Shown here piece after piece: positions 1-6,714 of a DNA stretch of 12,895 nucleotides (its first letter is position 1; every line of letters starts with the position of its first letter). The DNA comes from JBEKYH01 sp049511115 (lineage in GTDB: Bacteria > Planctomycetota > Phycisphaerae > Tepidisphaerales > Tepidisphaeraceae). The notes below the pieces were generated by a model that saw only the letters and a list, made by a program, of their open reading frames with translations, was not told where the DNA came from and made no database searches. The stretch covers positions 1 through 12,895 of the forward strand of contig JBEKYH010000090.1 of NCBI GenBank assembly GCA_049511115.1, read 5' to 3'. A program made the position numbers and the translations under genes.

Positions 1-199
1 TTCGGGCTGGCATTGCTCCGAGCCCCCTCCTCAATCCTCCACCGGAATACCGGGGGCGGAGGTAAAAGGCGGCGCGGCCTTCGGCCGAGATAGTGGAACG
101 GTAGAACAGTTGAGCAGTAGAAATCAGTGCTGACATTCATAATTCCCCTGCCTTCCTCTGAGTCCTCCGTGTCCTCTGTGGTGAGCCTGAATTCGCCTT
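1..199. other. Intergenic region with two hairpins and a dispersed repeat
   Basis: I see no gene here. Positions 36-62 can fold into a hairpin: CCTCC and CCGG pair with CCGG and GGAGG around an AATA loop, with a small internal bulge. Positions 75-87 form a second one, CGGCC-TTC-GGCCG. Neither is followed by a T-run on either strand, so they are not clear intrinsic terminators, although they lie beyond the 3' end of the minus-strand gene that stops at 200. Positions 163-185 hold a copy of a dispersed repeat also found at 4052-4074. Confidence 0.6.
163..185 (-). repeat. Dispersed repeat copy, CACCACAGAGGACAC type
   Basis: Read on the minus strand, these 23 bases match 4052-4074 on the plus strand at 22 of 23 positions. 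The core is CACCACAGAGGACAC. This sequence type is familiar from spurious translated peptides of the HHRGHRG kind in planctomycetes and other bacteria. Its function is unknown. Confidence 0.7.
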
Positions 200-1534
200 T
201 CACGTTCGCAGCAATCCCGCCGCGTCCAAGCCTTCGCGGACGGCTTTCAGCAAGGTGAAATCGGCGCCGTCGTATTGGCTGAGGGTGATGCCAGTCACGC
301 CGCAGTCGCGGGCGATGGCGATGCCGGATTTGATCAGGTCCGGCGTGGCGACGGGGCGGACGCCGATGGCGGAGTTGATGGGGAAGCCGGCTTTGGGGAT
401 CGGGGTGTTGGGGGCAGCGGGGATTTCGTGGCCGAGTTGGCGGGCGATTTGCGTGAGGTATTGGCGTTTGATGTTCAAGGCGCTCGCCTGGCCGGTGTCT
501 TCGGAATATTCCTGGACGCGGATGGAATCGACGGCGGTTCGCATCGCGGGGAGATCGACGCCCCAATCTTCGGGGTTGCGTTTGGTCATGAAGAGGCTGA
601 AACGCATATCGACATCGGAGCGATTTTGTCTGGTCGCGTGAACCGTCTGGTGAATGGTTTTATACAGCCGGGCGGTGGAATCGAAACGGAATTGCCGCCA
701 GCGCGAGAGGTGCGGCTGGGCCGTCGGATCGGCGAGCAAGGCGGTCTGGGCGGCGGCGAGATCGAAGCCGTCGAGGGCGGCCTGCTTGTGGCACGAGGGG
801 CAAAAACATCCGCCGGTGGCGGGGCCGCCTTCGTCGAAGGGGATGATGGCGGACATGACCAGGTCCACGTCGTAGCGGCCGGCGAGTTCGCCGAAGAGGG
901 CGAGGATGTACTGGCGGACATCGGGATTGTTGATGCAGGCGGGGCGGAAATGGTTGTGGGAGATGTTGCCGTGAATGTCGCGCTGGGCGCAGTCGGCGAG
1001 GACGCCTTCGGCGCGCTGGCGATCGACGATGGAATGGGAAATCTCCACGCCCGTCGAGAGGCCGCGCTTGCGGACGGCCGCCGCCAATGTTTCGACCCAG
1101 TCGGTCTGGTTGAGCCAATCGTGATCGGAGAGGATCGGCTTGATGCGGCCGTAGCGCGACATATCGGGATGCCAATAAACGCGGGAGTCTTCGGCCGTCC
1201 AGGTCTGCCGGACGGGATTGTGCGGAAAGACCGCCGTGGTGGCGGGGCGCTTTTCCGGATGCATGAGGCCAAGGATGTAGATGTTATTGACGGCGGCCAT
1301 CTGCAGGTTGTCGAGGACGCGCTCGATGCCTTCATCATGCAGGTCCCAGGCGTAGACGCTGATGCCGACCTGGAAGCCGGGGATGACGGGGTTGCCGGGG
1401 CCGGTGGCGGAGGGAGCGGTTGTGGGCGGAGAATCAGCGGCGAACGAAGCAGAAGACTGGAGGGCGGAGAGAGCGACGGCCGCCGAGCCGGCGAGGAAGC
1501 GGCGGCGGGAGAGGGGGTTGGGAGTGGGGTTCAT
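200..1534 (-). CDS. Tat-exported TIM-barrel glycoside-hydrolase-like protein
   Basis: The 444-residue product starts with a twin-arginine signal: SRRRFLAG at residues 9-16, an Ala-rich hydrophobic stretch, and a likely cleavage near SFA/ADS around residue 32. It should therefore be exported already folded. After a Pro/Thr/Ala-rich linker (about 34-52) comes a domain with (beta/alpha)-barrel features: GISVYAWDLHDEG near 57, GLSTGVEISHS near 158, SAIIPFDEGG near 228, and near the end GVTGITLSQYDGAD. A CFCPSC cluster at 243-248 is typical of several poorly characterised planctomycete glycoside-hydrolase-like proteins. Catalytic acids cannot be assigned, although D234 and E235 in IPFDEGG are candidates. 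No good ribosome-binding site precedes the ATG. A TATACT box lies 10 nt upstream, so the mRNA could be nearly leaderless, or the gene may be read from the PEP-CTERM gene 57 nt upstream. The enzymatic role is inferred from fold-like motifs only; the coding call itself is firm. Confidence 0.75.
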   Translation of the reverse strand: MNPTPNPLSRRRFLAGSAAVALSALQSSASFAADSPPTTAPSATGPGNPVIPGFQVGISVYAWDLHDEGIERVLDNLQMAAVNNIYILGLMHPEKRPATTAVFPHNPVRQTWTAEDSRVYWHPDMSRYGRIKPILSDHDWLNQTDWVETLAAAVRKRGLSTGVEISHSIVDRQRAEGVLADCAQRDIHGNISHNHFRPACINNPDVRQYILALFGELAGRYDVDLVMSAIIPFDEGGPATGGCFCPSCHKQAALDGFDLAAAQTALLADPTAQPHLSRWRQFRFDSTARLYKTIHQTVHATRQNRSDVDMRFSLFMTKRNPEDWGVDLPAMRTAVDSIRVQEYSEDTGQASALNIKRQYLTQIARQLGHEIPAAPNTPIPKAGFPINSAIGVRPVATPDLIKSGIAIARDCGVTGITLSQYDGADFTLLKAVREGLDAAGLLRT

Positions 1535-1544
1535 GTAAGGGTTT

Positions 1545-1550
1545 AGTATA
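1545..1550 (-). promoter_or_regulatory. Possible -10 box for the Tat-exported protein gene
   Basis: Minus-strand TATACT (5 of 6 to consensus) ends 10 nt before the ATG at 1534. No convincing -35 lies 16-19 nt upstream. If used, the transcript would have a leader of only a few bases, which would fit the lack of a Shine-Dalgarno sequence. Confidence 0.25.
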
Positions 1551-1591
1551 CCCGGTCAGTGAACCATGGAATGCATACCAACATTCGCCGT

Positions 1592-2539
1592 TCAGGCTCC
1601 GCGAGCGGTACGGCGTCGCATCAGCAGCAGGCCCGCAGCGCACATGAACGAAAGTTCTGCCGGCTCCGGAACGGGAGTGGCAATGAATCCTTCGTATCCA
1701 TCCCCGTTGTAGTACTGTCCTATGAGAGTGCCGTTATAGACGCCGTAAATGTCGACTCCAAGGCCGTTGCCGAACACAGCTCCCGGAGGGTTTACCACCG
1801 AATATGTGGAACCGTTATAGACAAACCCCGATTGACTTGATCCGCCAATATCTCCGACGATCGTACTGCCATAGATTCCGTTCGGATAAAAGCCGCTAGG
1901 CAGGCCCGTCAAGGTTGTGAAGGTTGACGAAGTATAGGTCCAGGATTCCTGCGGGGACACCGAATATCCGACGATGGTGTTGCCGTAAATTCCAGATGCA
2001 AAATCAGACGACGTACCTGGATTGTCCAAAGTAGTAAAGGTCGATCCATTATAAACGAATCCATGACTGACAGAATTGCTGTCAAAATAAACGCCGACGA
2101 TCGTATTGCCGTAGATGGCATTCGGCTCGGTGCCATTCACTCCCAGCGGGTCGTCCAAAGTGGTGAAGCTGGAGCCATTATAAATGAACCCGCTCGGCTC
2201 AACGTCATCCGGATTGGTAAAGTAAGCTCCGACGATTGTATTTCCCGAAATCCCAGTGGCGACGGTGGCGTAGCCGAGCGGGTCGTCCAGAGTGGTAAAA
2301 CCAGACCCGTTGTAGATGAACCCGTGTCCGATCAATTTGGAATCGGAATACCCGCCCACTATCGTGTTGCCTGAGATTCCGCGGGGAGTCGTGAGCCCGT
2401 TGTACGCCAACGGGTCTTCAAAGCTTGTAAACGTATACACTGTCGCCCGCAACGGTCTGGAAATCGAGAGAGTCGCTGCGGTCGCGACGAGTTGAGCAGC
2501 CAACCGACGCCGAGACCTTCTCCGTGTAGTGTGTCGCAT
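1592..2539 (-). CDS. PEP-CTERM surface protein with HAF-like repeats
   Basis: The likely product is 315 residues. An Arg-rich N-region (MRHTTRRRSRRR) and a hydrophobic stretch (LAAQLVATAATLSIS) form a signal peptide with probable cleavage after LRA, near residue 32. The body consists of about six units of 38-45 residues, each with a GNTIVG core (near 57, 99, 144, 186, 224, and a degenerate NGTLIG near 270) and a GFxYNGSxFTTLDDP segment. This resembles HAF-type extracellular repeats, which are often predicted to form beta-propeller-like structures. The C-terminus has the PEP-CTERM sorting signal: VPEPAEL, a short hydrophobic segment, then RRR. Family knowledge says such signals are processed by an exosortase; none is encoded here. 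An in-frame ATG at 2569 lacks a ribosome-binding site, whereas the ATG at 2539 has a strong one. GC content is visibly lower than in the neighbouring genes. The biological role is unknown. Confidence 0.85.
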   Translation of the reverse strand: MRHTTRRRSRRRLAAQLVATAATLSISRPLRATVYTFTSFEDPLAYNGLTTPRGISGNTIVGGYSDSKLIGHGFIYNGSGFTTLDDPLGYATVATGISGNTIVGAYFTNPDDVEPSGFIYNGSSFTTLDDPLGVNGTEPNAIYGNTIVGVYFDSNSVSHGFVYNGSTFTTLDNPGTSSDFASGIYGNTIVGYSVSPQESWTYTSSTFTTLTGLPSGFYPNGIYGSTIVGDIGGSSQSGFVYNGSTYSVVNPPGAVFGNGLGVDIYGVYNGTLIGQYYNGDGYEGFIATPVPEPAELSFMCAAGLLLMRRRTARGA

Positions 2540-2541
2540 CG

Positions 2542-2553
2542 CTCCCTTCCTCT
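2542..2553 (-). promoter_or_regulatory. Ribosome-binding site fixing the PEP-CTERM start at 2539
   Basis: Minus-strand AGAGGAAGGGAG lies just ahead of ATG 2539. The AGGAAGG portion has a 5-nt spacer. The alternative ATG at 2569 has no purine-rich sequence upstream. Confidence 0.7.
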
Positions 2554-2556
2554 TAG

Positions 2557-2584
2557 CGTGCCGATACATTCGAACGACGGCACG
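2557..2584. repeat. 7-bp inverted repeat in the PEP-CTERM gene leader
   Basis: CGTGCCG (2557-2563) and CGGCACG (2578-2584) are perfect inverted copies separated by 14 nt, just upstream of the ribosome-binding site. It could be an operator or an mRNA hairpin, but its short length also allows chance. The remaining part of 2585-2649 shows nothing clear beyond a 5-bp GCAAC/GTTGC inverted repeat at 2612-2630. Confidence 0.3.
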
Positions 2585-2649
2585 TACTTTTAACGCGACT
2601 GGGCAGAAGCAGCAACTACGTCACTGTTGCCGGGCAGGCGATTTCAGCT

Positions 2650-3975
2650 TCATGCCTTCACCAGCTCCATCGTCGGGAACTGCGCTCCGAGGATCGGCTT
2701 GCTCGGCGTCTCGAGCCAATTCTGCAGGATGCTGGCGTAGACGCTGCGGAAGTCGATGCCATAGCGGAGGTCGCCCTGGTCGAGGTTGGTCAGCGACGGA
2801 TGATTGCCGATGACACCGTTCTGGACGCCTTTGCCCATGACGAACATGGGAGCGGCGGCGCCGTGGTCGGTGCCCAGCGAGGCGTTGGCGGCGACGCGGC
2901 GGCCGAATTCGCTGAAAGTCATCATCAGGACGCGGTCGTCGTTGCCCTGGGTTTTCAGGTCGGCCCAGAAGGCGCCGATGCCTTGCGACAATTGGGTCAT
3001 CAGTGCGTCGTGGCGAGCGGCCTGGCCGGCGTGGGTGTCGAAGCCAGCCAGGGCGACGTAGTAGACGCGGGTGGGCAGGCCGCCCTGGATCATGGCGGCG
3101 ATGGTGCGCAAGCCGTTGCCGAATTCATTGTTGGGATAAGTGCCGGCGGCCTGATGGGCCTTGGTGATGCGGAGGATTTCGTCGCTGCTGACCTGCGCGT
3201 CCATGGCGGTGCGATGGAGGAAATCCAATTGGCTCGCGGCGGTGATGGGGGCGTTGGAGGCGCTTGCTTTGGGTACGGACAACACCCCTGCCGCGGGTTG
3301 CGGGGAACTTGGAGCGGCGGGAGCAGTGGTGTCGGCCTTATTTAGAGCCAGATAGTGTTGCTGATCGGCGCCGTGATATCGGTAAGCGTCTGGCCGCTGG
3401 AAACTGAGAGGCATGACGCGCTCGCCCTGCATGGCCAGGGGAAGCTGGTCGCCCATGGCGACGCCTACTTTCGGGTCGCAGCCGGGGCAGGTGTTATCGA
3501 AATAGCGGCCGAGCCAACCGCTGATGGGCGTGTCGCGCTCGGGCTGGGCGCTCTGCCAGATGTCCATGGCGCGGAAATGCGACCGATTGGGGTTGGGATA
3601 GCCGACGCCCTGGAGGATGGCGAGTTTGCCCTGATCGAGCAGGTCGTTGAAGGCGGTGAGCTTGCCATTGAGGCCGATGTAGTCGTTGATTTTCAGGACG
3701 GTATTGGCCGGATGCGCGATCTGGCCGCGGGCGCGGTAGTAGGCGTCGTCGGCGTAAGGGACGACGGTGCTGAGGCCGTCGTTGCCGCCGGAGAACTGGA
3801 CGACGACGAGAATCTTTCCGTCGGCGCCGCTGGGCTGCTGAACGAGGCTGTTATCCAGCGGCTGGGCGAGAGCGAGCACCGTCTGGTCCAGAAACGTCGG
3901 AATCGTCGGAGCGACGGCAAGAAGCGTCAGGCCCTTCTGGAGAAACACGCGACGAGTGGAGACATGCTTTTGCAT
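2650..3975 (-). CDS. Tat-exported DUF1501 family protein
   Basis: The 441-residue product belongs to DUF1501, a family related to the alkaline phosphatase/sulfatase superfamily, with no established substrate. A Tat-type signal is present at residues 7-14 (STRRVFLQ) with a hydrophobic stretch to about 37. Family landmarks follow: VVVQFSGGNDGLSTVVPY (57-74), NPNRSHFRAMDIWQS, GFDTH (311-315), FSEFGRR (354-360), TDHG (369-372) and DFRSVYASILQNW near the C-terminus. The Asp/His residues in GFDTH and TDHG could bind metal, by analogy with the superfamily. The frame is open upstream to an ATG at 4068, but that extension only translates a dispersed repeat, and a good ribosome-binding site precedes the ATG at 3975. 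It follows a DUF1800 gene on the same strand, a standard pairing in these bacteria, and is probably co-transcribed with it across a 177-nt gap. Confidence 0.93.
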   Translation of the reverse strand: MQKHVSTRRVFLQKGLTLLAVAPTIPTFLDQTVLALAQPLDNSLVQQPSGADGKILVVVQFSGGNDGLSTVVPYADDAYYRARGQIAHPANTVLKINDYIGLNGKLTAFNDLLDQGKLAILQGVGYPNPNRSHFRAMDIWQSAQPERDTPISGWLGRYFDNTCPGCDPKVGVAMGDQLPLAMQGERVMPLSFQRPDAYRYHGADQQHYLALNKADTTAPAAPSSPQPAAGVLSVPKASASNAPITAASQLDFLHRTAMDAQVSSDEILRITKAHQAAGTYPNNEFGNGLRTIAAMIQGGLPTRVYYVALAGFDTHAGQAARHDALMTQLSQGIGAFWADLKTQGNDDRVLMMTFSEFGRRVAANASLGTDHGAAAPMFVMGKGVQNGVIGNHPSLTNLDQGDLRYGIDFRSVYASILQNWLETPSKPILGAQFPTMELVKA

Positions 3976-3980
3976 TTGGA

Positions 3981-3987
3981 CACCTCT
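3981..3987 (-). promoter_or_regulatory. Ribosome-binding site fixing the DUF1501 start at 3975
   Basis: Minus-strand AGAGGTG with a 5-nt spacer before ATG 3975. It places the start directly before the Tat signal and outside the inverted-repeat element upstream. Confidence 0.75.
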
Positions 3988-4001
3988 AAACACAAAATTC
4001 A

Positions 4002-4140
4002 TTTTCACCGCGAAGGCGCGAAGGACGCGAAGAAAAACAAGAAAAACGAGACTCACCACAGAGGACACAGAGGAAATTCACAATCGAAGTTGAATTCATT
4101 CTTGTCTTCCTTGGCGTTCTTCGGGTCTTGGCGGTGAAAA
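4002..4140. repeat. Imperfect inverted-repeat element between DUF1800 and DUF1501 genes
   Basis: Arms at 4002-4043 and 4099-4140 are inverted copies matching at 35 of 42 positions. Both begin TTTTCACCGC at the outer end and end ACAAGAA on the inner side. The 55-nt centre holds the CACCACAGAGGACAC repeat at 4052-4074 and a smaller AATTCA/TGAATT inverted pair (4075-4080, 4091-4096). Two of the seven mismatches would be G-U pairs in one strand's RNA. Translations of such DNA give the spurious FHREGAKDAKK and HHRGHRG peptides seen in many planctomycete and other genomes, so this is a dispersed element, not a gene. It lies in the transcribed spacer and could fold into a long hairpin in the mRNA. 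Confidence 0.8.
4052..4074 (+). repeat. Dispersed repeat copy, CACCACAGAGGACAC type
   Basis: This segment is the plus-strand counterpart of minus-strand 163-185, with 22 of 23 identical bases. It sits in the loop of the larger inverted repeat at 4002-4140. Confidence 0.7.
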
Positions 4141-4152
4141 ATCTTGTGTTCG

Positions 4153-5568
4153 TTAGCACAGTTGGTACTCCGGCATGGAGACGATTAATTGGACGATTTT
4201 TTTCAAGGTTGGGAAGCGCGGGGGGGCGTCGCCGGCGGCGTCTACCAGTATCTGTCGCTGGTCGGGGTCGATGGGGCGCTGGATGAGGCGCGCGACCCAG
4301 CGATCGACTAATTCTTCGGACGAATCGCCCAAGGGTTCGTTGCGCAGGTTGGGCGTTGGGCCGCTGGTCAGGGTGACGCCGGCGTTGTAGCGGATGAAGA
4401 TAGTGCCGGTGTTGATCCAATTTCGGCCGCCTATCCAGCCGCGGACATTGGGGGGTTGGAAGGGAACCTGGCCCATCTGCGTGAGCTGCTGCTGGATGAC
4501 GCGCTCGTCGGGCATATCGATGGCCAACAGGCGGATGGTGCCGGCCAGCAACTGCACGGGGGATTTAATTTGCGCTCCGATGACCTGTGAATTGTAGAAT
4601 GCCTTGCTTGTAAACAGGGTGCGCAGGAAGGGGCGAAGCTCATAATCCGCGCCGCGCAGTTCGGCGCCCAGGGCGGCTTGGAGTTTGGGGTCGAGGTCTT
4701 CGCTCACGAAATAGCGGTACATTTCGCCGGCGATGAAGGGGGCGCAGGCGGGATGACGGAGGATGATGTCCACCACGTCGTCGCCGTTAAAATCGCCGAC
4801 GTAATCGAGGTAGGACTTGACGCCGTAGTCATGCTGATTGGGCATGAAGATGAATTTTTCGCCGTCGTGGGACCAGCCGGTGAAGGCGCGAGCCCCCTGC
4901 TTCACGTCGTTTTCGGTGTAATTGCCGATGCCGAGGGTGAAAAGTTCCATCAGCTCGCGGGCGTAATTTTCGTTGGGGTGGGCTTTTTTATTTTGCGTGT
5001 TGTTCAGGTAATCGAGCATGGCGGGATCGCGGCTGATGCCGTGGACCATGGCGGCAAAATTTCCGGCGGCATTCTGCCGGAGCAATTCATTTTGCTGCCA
5101 CATCAGCTCGGCCATGCGTTCATCCTTGGAGCTGGTCGTGAAGTGGCCGTGCCAGAAGAGCGTGAGTTTTTCCTGGAGCGGATGCGGCCCGTAGGCCATG
5201 TGCTTCATCCACCAGCCGCCCATGGCCAGCATCACCGCCTGATTGGCCTGGTTGAACTTCTGGCGGAGGGTTTTCTTGTCGGCTTCGCTCGCGGTGGCGA
5301 TCTGAAGGGCGAGGGCGCGGAGGGTTTTGGGGACGCCGTCAATGGCGGAGAGATCGGGGACATCGGTTTCGCTTTGCTCCTCGGCGGGGGCGTCGGGAAA
5401 ATCGAGGAGTTCATCGAGGGCCGCCTGGGGGCCGAGGGAGCGGGCGTGTTCGATCTCCGCGGCGGTGCCGCCGAAGCCGGCACGGTTGAGGAGGTGCGCG
5501 GCCTTCACGGCGTCGAACGGGTCGCTCGACGTTGGCGTGTATGGCTGCAACAGCGGATGACTGGACAT
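4153..5568 (-). CDS. DUF1800 family protein
   Basis: The likely product is 471 residues. DUF1800 proteins are widespread partners of DUF1501 proteins, and their biochemical role is not established. Recognisable family segments are AAHLLNRAGFGG (23-34), KLTLFWHGHFTTS (134-146), LDYLNN (185-190), NENYARELMELFTLGIG (199-215), ARAFTGWS (226-233), ILRHPACAPFIAGEMYRYFV (269-288) and, near the end, PPNVRGWIGGRNWI. No signal peptide is obvious. An in-frame ATG at 5616 would add 16 residues, but it lies at or above a perfect TATAAT box, and the ATG at 5568 has a well-placed GAGG. It is the promoter-proximal gene of a probable DUF1800-DUF1501 unit. The family call is strong; the function is unknown. 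Confidence 0.93.
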   Translation of the reverse strand: MSSHPLLQPYTPTSSDPFDAVKAAHLLNRAGFGGTAAEIEHARSLGPQAALDELLDFPDAPAEEQSETDVPDLSAIDGVPKTLRALALQIATASEADKKTLRQKFNQANQAVMLAMGGWWMKHMAYGPHPLQEKLTLFWHGHFTTSSKDERMAELMWQQNELLRQNAAGNFAAMVHGISRDPAMLDYLNNTQNKKAHPNENYARELMELFTLGIGNYTENDVKQGARAFTGWSHDGEKFIFMPNQHDYGVKSYLDYVGDFNGDDVVDIILRHPACAPFIAGEMYRYFVSEDLDPKLQAALGAELRGADYELRPFLRTLFTSKAFYNSQVIGAQIKSPVQLLAGTIRLLAIDMPDERVIQQQLTQMGQVPFQPPNVRGWIGGRNWINTGTIFIRYNAGVTLTSGPTPNLRNEPLGDSSEELVDRWVARLIQRPIDPDQRQILVDAAGDAPPRFPTLKKIVQLIVSMPEYQLC

Positions 5569-5574
5569 GCGAAA

Positions 5575-5578
5575 CCTC
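5575..5578 (-). promoter_or_regulatory. Ribosome-binding site fixing the DUF1800 start at 5568
   Basis: Minus-strand GTGAGGT has GAGG six nt before ATG 5568. It favours this start over the in-frame ATG at 5616. Confidence 0.65.
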
Positions 5579-5607
5579 ACAAGGACCCAAGGGAACGGCC
5601 AATGAAC

Positions 5608-5613
5608 ATTATA
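5608..5613 (-). promoter_or_regulatory. Candidate -10 box of the DUF1800-DUF1501 unit
   Basis: The minus strand carries a perfect TATAAT. The 17-nt spacing gives no recognisable -35 (AATCGC). Transcription would start near 5601, leaving a leader of about 33 nt before ATG 5568. Confidence 0.4.
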
Positions 5614-5666
5614 CAAAACGCGACGGCCGGGCGATTATTGCGCACCGTACGCCGAATCCATTGCAT

Positions 5667-5721
5667 GTAGCGTGGGCACGCCCCACCGCCTGGCAAAAAT
5701 GGTGGGCGGTGCCCACCCTAC
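5667..5721. repeat. Palindromic dispersed repeat (GTGGGCAC type)
   Basis: Arms 5667-5687 and 5701-5721 are inverted copies with 18 of 21 matching positions, separated by 13 nt (GCCTGGCAAAAAT). They read GTAGCGTGGGCACGCC going in and GGTGCCCACCCTAC going out. This is the form of a REP-like hairpin element. It lies between divergent genes, so it is not positioned as a terminator for either. Confidence 0.75.
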
Positions 5722-5739
5722 GCAAACTTCGGCTTTTTC

Positions 5740-5772
5740 CTCAGTCCTCAGCACTCAGTCCTCAGTCCTCGG
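5740..5772. repeat. Short tandem CAGTCCTC repeats
   Basis: CAGTCCTC recurs three times with a fourth degraded unit (CAGCACTC between the first and second). The repeats lie immediately upstream of the mqnD promoter candidate. Similar DNA gives the low-complexity LSPQSSVL peptides often mis-annotated as protein. Confidence 0.6.
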
Positions 5773-5777
5773 TCCCT

Positions 5778-5808
5778 TTGCCTGCCTTGCTCCTTTGTCC
5801 TATATAGT
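5778..5808 (+). promoter_or_regulatory. Candidate promoter of mqnD
   Basis: TTGCCT (5778-5783, 4 of 6 to consensus) is followed after exactly 17 nt by TATATA (5801-5806). The overlapping TATAGT (5803-5808) matches 5 of 6 at a 19-nt spacing. Transcription would begin near 5813, giving a short leader that contains the GGAG ribosome-binding site at 5817-5820. Confidence 0.45.
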
Positions 5809-5825
5809 ATCCCGCTGGAGACGAC

Positions 5826-6686
5826 ATGAACGAAATGCTGTTGAAACTTGGCCATTCCCCTGACCCCGACGACGCGTTTATGTTTTATGGGCTGGCCCGG
5901 AATTTGGTTCCATCAGGCCCCTACCGGTTTGAGCACATTTTGCAGGATATTCAGACGCTCAATCAGCGGGCCATGCGCGGGGAGTTGGAGATTACCGCCA
6001 TTTCCATCCACGCCTATCCGTATGTTGCCGACAAGTACGCCCTGACCAGTTGCGGGAGCAGCATGGGGGACAAATACGGGCCGATGATTATCGCCACTAA
6101 GCCGTTGCAATTAAAAGATTTGCGCGGCAAGACAATTGCCATTCCGGGCGAATTGACGACGGCGTTTTTGGCGATGCAGCTTTGCCTGGGAAAATCGGGG
6201 CAGGCGTTTACGCACAAGGTGGTGCCGTTCGATGAGATTCCCGCTTACGTGCGCGATGGCAAGGCCGACGCGGGGCTGATTATCCATGAGGGGCAGCTTA
6301 CCTATCAGAAACTGGGACTGCATTTGATCGTCGATCTGGGGCAATGGTGGCATGAGCAGACGGGCTTTCCGCTGCCGCTGGGGGGAAATTGCATTCGCAA
6401 GGATTTGGGGCGGCCGGTCATGCAGGAAGTGACGGATATTCTGCGGAGGTCGATCCAGTTCAGCCTCGATCATCGAGCGGAGGCGGTCGAATACTCCCTG
6501 GCGTTTGGGCGCGATCTGGATCGGGGATTGGCCGACCGGTTTGTGGGGATGTATGTGAATCACTGGACATTGGACTACGGCCAGCGCGGGCGGGATGCGA
6601 TTTCCTTGTTGCTCAAGCGCGGGGCGGAGGCGGGGCTGGTGCCGCCGGTGGGTGAGATTGAATACGTCAACGCGAGCGCCTCGTAG
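5826..6686 (+). CDS. mqnD: 1,4-dihydroxy-6-naphthoate synthase MqnD
   Basis: The 286-residue product is MqnD. This enzyme converts cyclic dehypoxanthinylfutalosine to 1,4-dihydroxy-6-naphthoate in the futalosine route to menaquinone and acts in the cytosol. The N-terminal signature GHSPDPDDAFMFY (9-21) is diagnostic, followed by EITAISIHAYPYVADKY (55-71), a substrate-cleft segment SCGSSMGDKYGPMI (75-88), GKTIAIPGELTTAF (101-114) and GLIIHEGQLTY (150-160). His154 in the last motif probably corresponds to the catalytic histidine described for the Thermus enzyme. Length is normal for the family (about 270-290). The ATG is preceded by GGAG with a 5-nt spacer. No other mqn genes are in the window, so the pathway must be dispersed in this genome. 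The next gene starts 28 nt downstream, suggesting co-transcription. Confidence 0.95.
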   Translation: MNEMLLKLGHSPDPDDAFMFYGLARNLVPSGPYRFEHILQDIQTLNQRAMRGELEITAISIHAYPYVADKYALTSCGSSMGDKYGPMIIATKPLQLKDLRGKTIAIPGELTTAFLAMQLCLGKSGQAFTHKVVPFDEIPAYVRDGKADAGLIIHEGQLTYQKLGLHLIVDLGQWWHEQTGFPLPLGGNCIRKDLGRPVMQEVTDILRRSIQFSLDHRAEAVEYSLAFGRDLDRGLADRFVGMYVNHWTLDYGQRGRDAISLLLKRGAEAGLVPPVGEIEYVNASAS

Positions 6687-6702
6687 AAACAACTCGTAGA
6701 AA
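6680..6702 (+). repeat. 10-nt direct repeat at the mqnD stop codon
   Basis: CTCGTAGAAA occurs at 6680-6689, where it contains the mqnD TAG stop, and again at 6693-6702 just before the ribosome-binding site of the next gene. It looks like a small local duplication. No function is suggested. Confidence 0.6.
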
Positions 6703-6714
6703 TAAAGGGAGAGC

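Noticed and set aside
275..1546. Long plus-strand open frame opposite the Tat-exported protein gene
   Set aside because: Its Gly/Ala/Asp/Val-rich product is typical of antisense frames in GC-rich DNA, and the minus-strand gene has clear family-like motifs.
3976..4068. N-terminal extension of the DUF1501 protein to an ATG at 4068
   Set aside because: The extension only translates a dispersed inverted repeat, and a good ribosome-binding site and Tat signal fit the ATG at 3975.
4002..4140. CRISPR-like array
   Set aside because: There are only two arms, in inverted orientation, with no regularly spaced direct repeats and no cas genes.
4678..5670. Long plus-strand open frame opposite the DUF1800 gene
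   Set aside because: It is antisense to a recognised family gene; the product shows no recognisable domain.
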